Below are positions 39,151 to 47,617 of a stretch of 64,000 bases of DNA, piece by piece. This stretch comes from Dyella thiooxydans. GTDB lineage: Bacteria; Pseudomonadota; Gammaproteobacteria; Xanthomonadales; Rhodanobacteraceae. Location: assembly GCF_001641285.1 (NCBI RefSeq), contig NZ_CP014841.1:2356001-2420000 (forward strand), read 5' to 3'. The translations under genes and the position numbers were made by a program. Positions within the stretch are counted from its first letter, which is position 1. Each line of letters begins with the position of its first letter. The notes below the pieces were generated by a model, which worked only from the letters and a program-made list of their open reading frames with translations, ran no database searches and was not told the DNA's origin.

Positions 39151-40479
39151 ATGGCACTCGCATCACCCATGTCTTCTCCGCGTACGCCCTCGTCGCCGTC
39201 CGGCAGCGGCCGCTACACCGATTACCCGATGGCGATGATGGTGCTCACCGTCATCTTCTTCATGTGGGGCTTCCTGACCTGCCTGAACGACATCCTGATC
39301 CCGCACCTGAAGTCGATCTTCCAGCTCAGTTATGCCCAGGTGATGCTGGTGCAGTTCACCTTCTTCGGCGCGTACTTCCTGATGGCACTGCCGGCCGGCA
39401 AACTGGTCGCCGGCCTCGGCTACAAGAAGGGCATCGTGGCCGGCCTGGCGATCGCCGGCGTCGGCGCACTGGGCTTCTGGCCCGCCGCCGGACTGCACTC
39501 CTACCCGGCGTTCCTCGGCGCGCTGTTCGTGCTGGCCACCGGCATCACCGTGCTGCAGGTGGCGGCCAACCCGTACGTCGCGCTGCTCGGCCCGGAAAAG
39601 ACCAGCTCCAGCCGGCTCACCCTGGCCCAGGCGCTGAATTCCTTCGGCACCTTCCTCGCCCCCTGGTTCGGCGGCATGCTGATTCTTTCCAGCGTGGTCA
39701 AGTCGCCGACGGAACTCGCCGCCATGGCGCCGGCCGACCAGCTCGCCTACCAGGCACAGCAGGCACACGCGGTGCAGGGACCGTACGTCGGGCTCGCCGT
39801 GGTGCTGTTCCTGCTGGCGCTGTTCGTGTGGGCCTTCCGCCTGCCGGCACTGACCGAGGCCACCGACAAGGGCGATCACGACCGCCACAGCTTCGCCGAG
39901 GTACTGCGCCATCCGCACGTGCTGTTCGGCGTGATCGCGATCTTCTGCTACGTCGGCGCCGAGGTGTCGCTGGGCAGCTTCATGGTCAACTACCTGTCGA
40001 TGCCGGACATCGGCCACATGAGCGAACAGGAAGCGGCCAAGTACGTTTCCTACTACTGGGGCGGCGCCATGATCGGCCGCTTCATCGGCTCCGGCCTGAT
40101 GGCGACGATGTCGCCGCGCAAGCTGCTGGCCGCGTTCGCCTCGGTGAACATGCTGCTGGTACTGACCACCATGATGAGCCACGGCAACGTGGCGATGTAC
40201 AGCGTGATCGCCGTCGGCCTGTTCAACTCGATCATGTTTCCGACCATCTTCGCGCTCGGCATCGAGCGGCTCGGACCGATGACCAGCAAGGCCTCGAGCC
40301 TGCTGATCATGGCCATCGTCGGCGGCGCGATCGTGCCGTGGGTGCAGGGTGTGCTGGCCGACCGCTTCGGCCTGCAACATGCCTTCATCCTGCCGCTGCT
40401 GTGCTACGCGTATATCGTGTTCTACGGCGTCTCCGGCTCGCGCGTGCGCGACGACGCACCCATGGCCCCGCACGCGTGA
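39151..40479 (+). CDS. FucP/GluP-type sugar MFS transporter
   Basis: A 442-residue permease of the fucose:proton symporter/glucose-mannose transporter branch of MFS. Diagnostic blocks are MVLTVIFFMWGFLTCLNDIL in helix 1, FFGAYFLMALPAGKL, LQVAANPYVALLG and TLAQALNSFGTFLAP, with FIGSGLMATMSPRKLLA in the second half. It opens the import operon of the mannose locus, 31 bases after lacI. Mannose or another mannosidase product is the natural guess for cargo. A second in-frame ATG at 39169 is also possible; neither has a good ribosome-binding site. Confidence 0.92.
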   Translation: MALASPMSSPRTPSSPSGSGRYTDYPMAMMVLTVIFFMWGFLTCLNDILIPHLKSIFQLSYAQVMLVQFTFFGAYFLMALPAGKLVAGLGYKKGIVAGLAIAGVGALGFWPAAGLHSYPAFLGALFVLATGITVLQVAANPYVALLGPEKTSSSRLTLAQALNSFGTFLAPWFGGMLILSSVVKSPTELAAMAPADQLAYQAQQAHAVQGPYVGLAVVLFLLALFVWAFRLPALTEATDKGDHDRHSFAEVLRHPHVLFGVIAIFCYVGAEVSLGSFMVNYLSMPDIGHMSEQEAAKYVSYYWGGAMIGRFIGSGLMATMSPRKLLAAFASVNMLLVLTTMMSHGNVAMYSVIAVGLFNSIMFPTIFALGIERLGPMTSKASSLLIMAIVGGAIVPWVQGVLADRFGLQHAFILPLLCYAYIVFYGVSGSRVRDDAPMAPHA

Positions 40480-40489
40480 GGCGGACGCC

Positions 40490-41467
40490 ATGAGCCGCCC
40501 CATCCTGTGCTTCGGTGAGGCGCTGATCGATTTTCATGGCGAAGGCCGTGACGACCGCGGCTTCGCCCGCCATTTCGTGCCGTTCGCTGGCGGAGCGCCG
40601 GCGAACGTGGCCGTGGCCGTGGCCAGGCTGGGGGGTGAAGCACGCTTCGCCGGCATGCTCGGCGAGGACCGCTTCGGCGACTTCCTGATGGCCCATCTGC
40701 GGGACGCCGGCGTTTGCACCGACGACGTGGCGCGTACCGCCGAGGCGAACACGGCGCTGGCGTTCGTGAGCCTGGACGCCGACGGGGAGCGGAGCTTCAG
40801 CTTTTACCGCCCACCCTCGGCCGACCTGCTGTTCCAGCTGTCGCATTTCCGCGAAAGCGCGTTCGAGGGCCTGCGTATCTTCCACGTCTGCTCCAACAGC
40901 CTCACCGAGCCGGAGATCGCAGCGGTGACGCTCGAGGGCATGCAGCGCGCGCATCGTGCCGGCGCGCTGGTGAGCTTCGACGTGAACCTGCGCCCGTCGC
41001 TGTGGCCGCGGGAACGCGACCCGCTGGACCATGTATGGCCGGTGCTGCACGCGACGGACGTCGTGAAGCTCAGCGCCGAGGAGCTGAGCTGGCTGGCGGT
41101 GGATGGCGAACAGGCGACGCTCGATCGCCTCTGGCGCGGACGCACCCGCCTGCTCGTCGTCACCGACGGGCCTCGCACGATGCGCTGGTTCCACCCCGAC
41201 GCGGATGGCGAGCTGCCCACGTACGCGGTCGATACCGTCGACAGCACGGGGGCCGGGGACGCCTTCGTCGGCGGCCTGCTGTGCCGGCTGGCCCAGCTGG
41301 ATGGCGATGGCGAGCTACTCGACCACCTGGTCGGCAAGCTGCCCTACCTGCACGAGGTGCTGCGCTACGCGGCGGCCTGCGGCGCCCTGTGCGCATCGCG
41401 CCAGGGTTCGTTCACCGCCATGCCGACCGACGCCGAAACCCGTGCCTTCATGGATGCCCACGCATGA
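40490..41467 (+). CDS. PfkB-family carbohydrate kinase, probable fructokinase
   Basis: A 325-residue ribokinase-fold kinase. N-terminal ILCFGEALIDFHG, sugar-binding GGAPANVAVAVARLGG, and ATP/anion-hole motif DSTGAGDAFVGG with catalytic Asp257. The GEALIDF and GGAPANVA patterns are typical of fructokinases. It is followed, with a 4-base ATGA overlap, by an AGE-type isomerase that makes fructose from mannose, so phosphorylating fructose to fructose-6-phosphate is the most economical role. GAGG of the upstream stop region serves as its ribosome-binding site. Confidence 0.88.
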   Translation: MSRPILCFGEALIDFHGEGRDDRGFARHFVPFAGGAPANVAVAVARLGGEARFAGMLGEDRFGDFLMAHLRDAGVCTDDVARTAEANTALAFVSLDADGERSFSFYRPPSADLLFQLSHFRESAFEGLRIFHVCSNSLTEPEIAAVTLEGMQRAHRAGALVSFDVNLRPSLWPRERDPLDHVWPVLHATDVVKLSAEELSWLAVDGEQATLDRLWRGRTRLLVVTDGPRTMRWFHPDADGELPTYAVDTVDSTGAGDAFVGGLLCRLAQLDGDGELLDHLVGKLPYLHEVLRYAAACGALCASRQGSFTAMPTDAETRAFMDAHA

Positions 41468-42678
41468 GCGATACCACGACGCCCCCATTCCCCGATTTCC
41501 GTTCGCCCGCGTTCCTGCGCGACCACATCGCGCAGACGATGGCGTTCTACCACCCGCACGCGATCGACCCGGCCGGCGGCTTCTTCCAGTACTTCCGGGA
41601 CGACGGCACGATCTACGACCGCAGCCATCGTCACCTGGTCAGCAGCACGCGCTTCGTCTTCAACTACGCGATGGCATGGCTGGCCTTCGGCGACCCGGAC
41701 TACCTCGACGCCACCCGGCACGGCCTGCGCTACCTGCGCGAGGTACACCGCAACCCCGCCAACGGCGGCTATCACTGGACGATCCGCGACGGCCAGCCGG
41801 AGGACAGCTCCAACCAGGCCTACGGCGTGGCCTTCATGCTGCTGGCCTACGCCACGGCGGTGAAGGCCGGCATCGACGAAGCCCGGGCCTGGATGGACGA
41901 GACCTGGGACCTGCTCGAAGCCCGCTACTGGGACGCCGACGCGGGCCTGTACCGCGACGAGGCGGATGCCGACTGGCACTTTTCGCCCTACCGTGGCCAG
42001 AACGCCAACATGCACATGTGCGAGGCGATGATCGCCGCCTACCAGGCCACCCGCGAGCCGCGCTATCTCGACCGCGCGCTGACCCTGGCCGACCACATGA
42101 CCCGCCGCCAGGCGGCCAAGGCCGGCGGCCTGGTGTGGGAGCACTACGACACGGCGTGGAACATCGACTGGGAGTTCAACAAGGACGACCCGAAGAACCT
42201 GTTCAAGCCGTGGGGCTTCCAGCCCGGCCATCAGACCGAGTGGGCCAAGCTGCTGCTGATCATGGATCCGCTGCTGCGCGAGCGCGGCACCGGGCAGGAC
42301 TGGCTGGTGCCGAAAGCGAAGGAGCTGTTCGACCGCGCGCTGGCCGCTGCCTGGGACGAAGTGAACGGCGGCATCTGCTACGGCTTCGCGCCGGACGGCA
42401 GCGTCTGCGACGGCGAGAAGTACTTCTGGGTGCAGGCCGAGTCGCTGGCCGCTGCCGCGCTGCTCGAGGACCGCACCGGCGACGCCGGCTACCGCGAGGT
42501 CTACGAGAAGATCTGGCGCTACAGCTGGCAGCACATGATCGACCACGCCTACGGCGCCTGGTACCGGATCCTCACCCAGGACAACCGCAAGATCGACGAC
42601 GAGAAGAGCCCGGCCGGCAAGACCGACTACCACACCATGGGCGCGTGCCACGAAGTGCTGGCGCTGCTGACCGGCTGA
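41464..42678 (+). CDS. AGE-family epimerase/isomerase, probable D-mannose isomerase
   Basis: A 404-residue (alpha/alpha)6-barrel enzyme of the N-acylglucosamine 2-epimerase superfamily. It has SSTRFVFNYAMAW, NANMHMCEAMIAAY, GFQPGHQTEWAKLLL (His256) and DYHTMGACHEVLALL (His390). These two His match the catalytic pair of YihS-type aldose-ketose isomerases that convert mannose to fructose; the surrounding pattern fits mannose isomerase better than cellobiose 2-epimerase. Start ATG 41464 overlaps the kinase stop (ATGA). Together with the kinase it would bypass mannokinase and phosphomannose isomerase. Confidence 0.85.
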   Translation: MSDTTTPPFPDFRSPAFLRDHIAQTMAFYHPHAIDPAGGFFQYFRDDGTIYDRSHRHLVSSTRFVFNYAMAWLAFGDPDYLDATRHGLRYLREVHRNPANGGYHWTIRDGQPEDSSNQAYGVAFMLLAYATAVKAGIDEARAWMDETWDLLEARYWDADAGLYRDEADADWHFSPYRGQNANMHMCEAMIAAYQATREPRYLDRALTLADHMTRRQAAKAGGLVWEHYDTAWNIDWEFNKDDPKNLFKPWGFQPGHQTEWAKLLLIMDPLLRERGTGQDWLVPKAKELFDRALAAAWDEVNGGICYGFAPDGSVCDGEKYFWVQAESLAAAALLEDRTGDAGYREVYEKIWRYSWQHMIDHAYGAWYRILTQDNRKIDDEKSPAGKTDYHTMGACHEVLALLTG

Positions 42679-42691
42679 TCGATTGAAACCC

Positions 42692-42715
42692 GGCGACCGG
42701 CTTCCGTCGGTCGCC
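42692..42715 (+). other. Hairpin after the isomerase gene, no U-tract
   Basis: GGCGACCG (42692-42699) pairs with 42708-42715 around an 8-base loop, 14 bases after the isomerase stop. No T run follows. It may mark the mRNA end or stabilise it before the second GH92 gene. The rest of this 139-bp gap shows nothing clear. Confidence 0.3.
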
Positions 42716-42817
42716 ACTCCCCCGCGCGGGCCGGGCAGGAACCGGTCCGCATCCGCAGTCTGTCCCGCGTGGCATCGCAGGAGCGGTCCGCGTCGGACTC
42801 TCACGACCGGAGTCTGC

Positions 42818-45211
42818 ATGTCGCGCGTCCCTGCTCCCCGCCTGTCCGTCCTCGTCCCCCTGCTGCTGGCGGCCTCGTCCGCACTGGCCGGCACGGCCCT
42901 GCCTTCGCCCGCCGGGGCGGTCAATCCGCTGATCGGCAGCAGCCACGGCGGCAACACCTTCCCCGGCGCCATGCGGCCGTTCGGCATGCTGCAGTGGAGC
43001 CCGGAAACCACCCGCGGCAAGCACAACCGCACCACCGCGCCGGGCGGCTATGCCTACGACCATCCCCGCATCCGCGGCTTCGCGCTGACCCATCTGTCCG
43101 GCACCGGCTGCGCCGGCGCCAGCGGTGATATCCCGTTCATGCCGATCACCACGGCAGTGACCCGCTCGCCGTCCGCCGACGCCACCGACAGCCGCTACGC
43201 CAGCGACTTCAGCCACACCGACGAGACCGCCGAGGCCGGCTATTACCGGGTGAAGCTGGCCAATGGCAGCACGGTGGCGCTCACCGCCGCGATGCGCAGC
43301 GGCATGGCCGACATCGACTTCCCGGCCGGCAGGCCCGCCCACCTGCTGATCCGCGCCTCCGACTCCGAAGTCGGCTCCAGCGACGCACACGTCGCCGTCG
43401 ACCCGGCCACCCGCACGGTGACCGGCTCGGTTACCAGCGGCAACTTCTGCGGCTACCTCGCCAGGGCCGACCGCAAGAGCTACTACACGCTGTACTTCGT
43501 CGCCAAGTTCGACCAGCCGTTCAGCGCCGGCGGCACCTGGGTGGACGGCACCGTGCACAAAGGTGCGCGCGCCGCCCGCGGCGGCACCACCTATGGCAGG
43601 AAGGGCTTCTTCCCCGACGGCAAGGGCTCGGGCGCGTGGATCGACTTCGGCGACAGGGGCGCCAGAGTCGGCGTGCGCGTGGGCATTTCCTACGTCAGCC
43701 TGGCCAATGCCCGCGCCAACCTGAAGGCGGAGATCCCGAAGGGCACCCCCTTCGCCACCGTCCGCGAGGAGGCCACCCGGTCCTGGAACGAGGATCTCGG
43801 CCGCATCGCCATCGACGGCGGCACGCCGGACCAGCGCACCACGTTCTACACCGCGCTGTACCACGTGATGATGCACCCCAACGTCTACAGCGACGTCAAC
43901 GGCCAGTACCGCGGCTTCGACCAGAAGACGCACTCGGTGACCGGCACGCAGGAGATGCAGTACGCCAACTTCTCCGGCTGGGACATCTACCGCTCGCACC
44001 TGCAGCTGGTGACCTGGCTGGACCCGAAGCGCGGCAGCGACATCGCGCAGTCGCTGTACAACCAGGCGAAGCAGAACCACGGCGAGTGGGACCGCTGGAC
44101 GCACAACTCCGGCGGCACCCACGTGATGAGCGGCGACCCCGCGGTGCCGGCGCTGGCCGACATCGTCGCCTTCGGCGGCCACGACTTCGATCTCGCCGGC
44201 GCCTACGCGTCGCTGAAGAAGGCCGCCACCGTGGTCACCGCCCACGACCTCTCCGACGCCGGCTGCAACGTCGAGTGCGTGGGCGAGCGCCCCTCGCTCG
44301 ACCAGTGGCTGAAGCTGCACTACATCGCCAGCCAGTCGCACGCCTGGGGCGGCGCCGGTGAGACGCTGGAAGAAACCACCGCCGACTTCGCGCTGTCCGA
44401 GCTGGCCCGCCGGGTCGGCGATGAAAAGGGCCGTGCACAGTTCCTCACCCGTGCCGGCTACTGGCGCAACCTGTTCAACCCGAACGCGACGCCGGAAGGC
44501 GGCTACATCCAGAACCGCAACGCCGACGGCAGCTGGCCGAAGTTCACTCCGGACACCGACGACGGCTTCGTCGAAGGCAGCGCCTCGGTCTACCTGTGGA
44601 TGGTGCCGTACGACATCCATGGCCTGTTCGACACGCTCGGCGGCAAGGCCACCGCAACCCGGCGGCTGGACGCCTTCTTCCACACGCCCGACGGCAAGTG
44701 GGCACTGACCCACACCGGTCCGCTGCACGCCGAGCTCGACAACGAGCCCTCGGTCGCCACGCCCTGGCTGTACGACTACACCGGCCAGCCATGGAAGACG
44801 CAGGAAGCGGTGCGCATCGTCACCGACACGATCTGGAAGAACACGCCGGACGGCATCCCCGGCAACGACGACCTCGGCGAGATGTCGTCCTGGTACGTAT
44901 GGGCCGCGCTCGGCATGTACCCGGAGATTCCCGGCCGCGCCGAGCTGGTGCTGGGCAGCCCGCTGTTCCCGCATGCGGTGATCCACGGCAGCGGCGGCGA
45001 CGTGACCATCGACGCCCCGGGCGCCTCGGTCGACACGCCATTCGTACAGTCGCTCACCGTGGACGGCCAACCGCACGACAAGCCGTGGCTGAGCGCTGCG
45101 CTGGTCGAGCACGGCGGCACGCTGCACTACGTGCTCGGCAGCCAGGCCGACACGCGCTGGGGCGCAGGCAATGCAGGCGAGCCACCGTCGTTCCCGCCGC
45201 CGCATAGCTGA
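42818..45211 (+). CDS. GH92 alpha-mannosidase, second copy with variant active-site loop
   Basis: A 797-residue exported GH92. Sec signal with cleavage near SSALAG. Core blocks are IGSSHGGNTFPGAMRPFGML, FALTHLSGTGCAGASGDIPF and GNDDLGEMSSWYVWAALGMY. The loop that reads HGNEPSHH in the other two copies is DNEPSVATPWLYDYTG here, and the THLSGTGC segment carries an extra Cys. It belongs to a different GH92 subgroup and may cleave another linkage. GGAG five bases before the ATG at 42818 selects this start over the TTG at 42683. It is followed by an M1 peptidase. Confidence 0.93.
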   Translation: MSRVPAPRLSVLVPLLLAASSALAGTALPSPAGAVNPLIGSSHGGNTFPGAMRPFGMLQWSPETTRGKHNRTTAPGGYAYDHPRIRGFALTHLSGTGCAGASGDIPFMPITTAVTRSPSADATDSRYASDFSHTDETAEAGYYRVKLANGSTVALTAAMRSGMADIDFPAGRPAHLLIRASDSEVGSSDAHVAVDPATRTVTGSVTSGNFCGYLARADRKSYYTLYFVAKFDQPFSAGGTWVDGTVHKGARAARGGTTYGRKGFFPDGKGSGAWIDFGDRGARVGVRVGISYVSLANARANLKAEIPKGTPFATVREEATRSWNEDLGRIAIDGGTPDQRTTFYTALYHVMMHPNVYSDVNGQYRGFDQKTHSVTGTQEMQYANFSGWDIYRSHLQLVTWLDPKRGSDIAQSLYNQAKQNHGEWDRWTHNSGGTHVMSGDPAVPALADIVAFGGHDFDLAGAYASLKKAATVVTAHDLSDAGCNVECVGERPSLDQWLKLHYIASQSHAWGGAGETLEETTADFALSELARRVGDEKGRAQFLTRAGYWRNLFNPNATPEGGYIQNRNADGSWPKFTPDTDDGFVEGSASVYLWMVPYDIHGLFDTLGGKATATRRLDAFFHTPDGKWALTHTGPLHAELDNEPSVATPWLYDYTGQPWKTQEAVRIVTDTIWKNTPDGIPGNDDLGEMSSWYVWAALGMYPEIPGRAELVLGSPLFPHAVIHGSGGDVTIDAPGASVDTPFVQSLTVDGQPHDKPWLSAALVEHGGTLHYVLGSQADTRWGAGNAGEPPSFPPPHS

Positions 45212-45300
45212 CACGACAGTGATCGCGTAAGGTGGAAGAACGGCTGCGGCAACGCGCCGTTCCTCCGCAACTTCTTGCCAACCCAGGGGAACCCCATCCC

Positions 45301-47280
45301 ATGCGTATCCCATCGATGCGGCACGCCGCCGCCCTGGCGATGCTGTTCGGCGCGGCACTGCCGCTGCATGCCGCCAATACCACGTCCGGCTCGTTCAACC
45401 CGCTGGAAACCTTCGCCCCGTTCGCCTACCCGCACGCCTCCAACGCGATGCGCGACGCCGCCGGCAAACCCGGCCCGCTGTTCTGGCAGAACCGTGCCGA
45501 CTACACCATCCAGGCCTCGCTCGATCCGGTCGCGCGCAAGCTCACCGGCAGCGAGACGATCACCTACAGCAACCACAGCCCCGACGCACTCGACGTGATC
45601 TGGCTGCAGGTGGAGCAGAACCGCTACACGAAGGACGCCCGCGGCGCCTTCGGTGGCGGCAAGTTCCCGACCGAGTTCACCGACGGCGAGCACATCCGCT
45701 CGGTGGAAGTGGAAGACGCATCCGGCCACAAACAGAAGGCCAAATGGGTGATCAGCGACACCCGCATGCAGGTGATCCTGCCCGCGCCGCTGAAGGCGCG
45801 CGACGGCAAACTCAAGCTGCACATCGCCTGGGATTACACCGTGCCCGGCGAATTCGGCGGCCGCACCGACTGGAACGCCAACAGGCAGGGCGACATCTTC
45901 GAGATGGCGCAGTGGTACCCGCGCGTATGCGTCTACGACGACCTGCGCGGCTGGGATACCCAGCCCTTCCTCAACAGCGAGTTCTACCTCGAGTATGGCA
46001 ACTTCGATTACCGCATCACCGTGCCGTCGGACATGATCGTGGTCGGTTCGGGCGAACTGCTCAACCCGCAGGACGTGCTGACGACGACCGAGATCAAGCG
46101 ACTGGACCAGGCCCGCCACAGCGACGCCACGGTGATGATCCGCACCGCGGCGGAGGTCACCGACCCGGCCTCGCGGCCAAAGCAGGGCGGCACGCTGACC
46201 TGGCACTTCGCGATCAGGAATGCGCGCGACGCGGTGTTCGGCGCCTCCAGGGCGTACATCTGGGATGCCGCGCGCATCAACCTGCCCGGCGGCAAGACCG
46301 CCCTGGCGATGTCCGCATATCCGGTGGAAAGCGCCGGCGACCAGGCCTGGGGCGTGGCCACCCAGGACCTGAAGAAGTCGGTGGAGTTCTTCTCCAGGAC
46401 CTACTTCCCGTACCCGTATCCGGTCGCCATCAACGAGGCCGGAACCGCCGGTGGCATGGAGTACCCGGGCATTACCTTCGACCACAAGAAGGCCGCCGGC
46501 CCCGTCCTGCGCATGCTGATCGCCCACGAGATCGGCCACACCTGGTTCCCGATGATCGTGGGCAGCAACGAACGCCGTGACGCGTGGATGGACGAAGGCT
46601 TCAACACCTTCGTCGACGTCTACGAAGCCGAGGCCTTCGACGGCGGCAAGTACGCGCCCAAGCGCGACAGCGAGTACGCACCCGGCAAGGGCACCCCGGC
46701 CGACCAGATCGCCGCGCTGCTGAAGGACCCGGACGCCCCGCCGCCGATGACCTATGCCGACGCAGTGAAGGAGAAGTACCGCCACCCGATCACCTACTTC
46801 AAGACCGCCTTCGGCCTGGTGCTGCTGCGCGAGCAGATCGTCGGCCCGGAGCGCTTCGACCCGGCGTTCCGCCGCTACATCGCCACCTGGGCCTACCGGC
46901 ACCCGAGCCCGTCGGACTTTTTCCGCTTCATGGACAGCGAAACCGGCGAGGACCTCAACTGGTTCTGGCGCGGCTGGTTCGAACACAACTGGCAGTTCGA
47001 CATGAGCGTGGACAAGGCCGCGCCGGCCGCTGGCGGCTGGAAGAACGGCGCGGACATCACCGTGTCCAACCACGACAAGCTGGTGCTGCCGAACACCCTG
47101 GAGCTCACCTACGCCGACGGCAGCAAGCGCGACGTGCGGATTCCGGTGGAAACCTGGATGCAGCACACCAGCTACGTCGTGCACGTGGATAGCACCCAGC
47201 CGGTGACCTCGGTCGTGCTCGACCCGAAGCACGATCTGCCGGATGCCGATCGCGGCAATGACACGATCACGGTGAAGTAG
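45301..47280 (+). CDS. Exported M1-family zinc metallopeptidase
   Basis: A 659-residue aminopeptidase-type enzyme. Signal peptide to about residue 24 (ALPLHA-AN), an N-terminal beta domain (ADYTIQASLDPVARKLTGSE), and the catalytic domain with HEIGHTWFP (His409, Glu410, His413) and third ligand Glu432 in DEGFNTF. In place of the canonical GAMEN it has the variant GGMEYPG, as in other bacterial M1 proteins of this length. AGGGGA precedes the ATG at 45301. It lies 89 bases after GH92 and before a terminator, and may trim peptides from glycoproteins whose mannose is being removed (inference). Confidence 0.9.
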   Translation: MRIPSMRHAAALAMLFGAALPLHAANTTSGSFNPLETFAPFAYPHASNAMRDAAGKPGPLFWQNRADYTIQASLDPVARKLTGSETITYSNHSPDALDVIWLQVEQNRYTKDARGAFGGGKFPTEFTDGEHIRSVEVEDASGHKQKAKWVISDTRMQVILPAPLKARDGKLKLHIAWDYTVPGEFGGRTDWNANRQGDIFEMAQWYPRVCVYDDLRGWDTQPFLNSEFYLEYGNFDYRITVPSDMIVVGSGELLNPQDVLTTTEIKRLDQARHSDATVMIRTAAEVTDPASRPKQGGTLTWHFAIRNARDAVFGASRAYIWDAARINLPGGKTALAMSAYPVESAGDQAWGVATQDLKKSVEFFSRTYFPYPYPVAINEAGTAGGMEYPGITFDHKKAAGPVLRMLIAHEIGHTWFPMIVGSNERRDAWMDEGFNTFVDVYEAEAFDGGKYAPKRDSEYAPGKGTPADQIAALLKDPDAPPPMTYADAVKEKYRHPITYFKTAFGLVLLREQIVGPERFDPAFRRYIATWAYRHPSPSDFFRFMDSETGEDLNWFWRGWFEHNWQFDMSVDKAAPAAGGWKNGADITVSNHDKLVLPNTLELTYADGSKRDVRIPVETWMQHTSYVVHVDSTQPVTSVVLDPKHDLPDADRGNDTITVK

Positions 47281-47303
47281 GTCCGCGACCCGGCGGGCAT
47301 GTT

Positions 47304-47338
47304 CGAAAGCCCGCCGCCCTGGCGGGCTTTCGTCTTTT
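47304..47338 (+). terminator. Intrinsic terminator of the mannose operon
   Basis: Perfect 12-bp stem CGAAAGCCCGCC (47304-47315) with 47321-47332, 5-base loop, then TCTTTT. It follows the M1 peptidase stop by 23 bases. Confidence 0.9.
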
Positions 47339-47439
47339 GGGGGAAGCGCGCAGTGCCCGCACGCGCAGATACGGGTGACCGGCGGGCGTCGCGGCACAAG
47401 GCGGTGGATGACCGGCTTCCGCCGTTGAAGAACGCCTGC

Positions 47440-47568
47440 GGCTTTCGCCGGGATGACTGCTTTGGAGCGCGTCAACTATTGCGTTACATGTTTGGATGCG
47501 ACAAAGCCTAACGAAGCCATGTGATCACTTCGCCCTCAAGCTGCACGACCGTCATCCCGGCGAAAGCC
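47440..47568. repeat. REPIN-like inverted pair of REP motifs
   Basis: GGCTTTCGCCGGGATGAC (47440-47457) recurs as its exact 18-base reverse complement at 47551-47568, enclosing 93 bases. Each copy contains a small hairpin (CCGGC-GAAA-GCCGG type in the right copy). Degenerate relatives lie at 47414-47424 and 48754-48763. Paired inverted REPs of this size match the REPIN class of non-autonomous elements mobilised by RAYT proteins; no RAYT gene is in the window. Confidence 0.65.
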
Positions 47569-47617
47569 GGGATCCAGCGTCTTGGGCATGCGAGGCGCGC
47601 TCGACACCGGACTCACC

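Larger units (their letters stand above)
47281..47617. other. 337-bp intergenic region with terminator and REP-like palindromes
   Basis: This non-coding gap holds the terminator of the mannose operon (47304-47338) and a set of short palindromic motifs (separately listed). A 70-codon open frame inside it at 47299-47511 has no recognisable product and overlaps the terminator, so I do not call it a gene. Confidence 0.6.

Noticed and set aside
42683-42817. TTG-initiated N-terminal extension of the second GH92
   Set aside because: The ATG at 42818 has GGAG and begins a standard signal peptide; the extension would bury it.
47299-47511. A 70-codon frame in the gap after the M1 peptidase
   Set aside because: It starts within the operon terminator and runs through REP-like sequence, with no ribosome-binding site.
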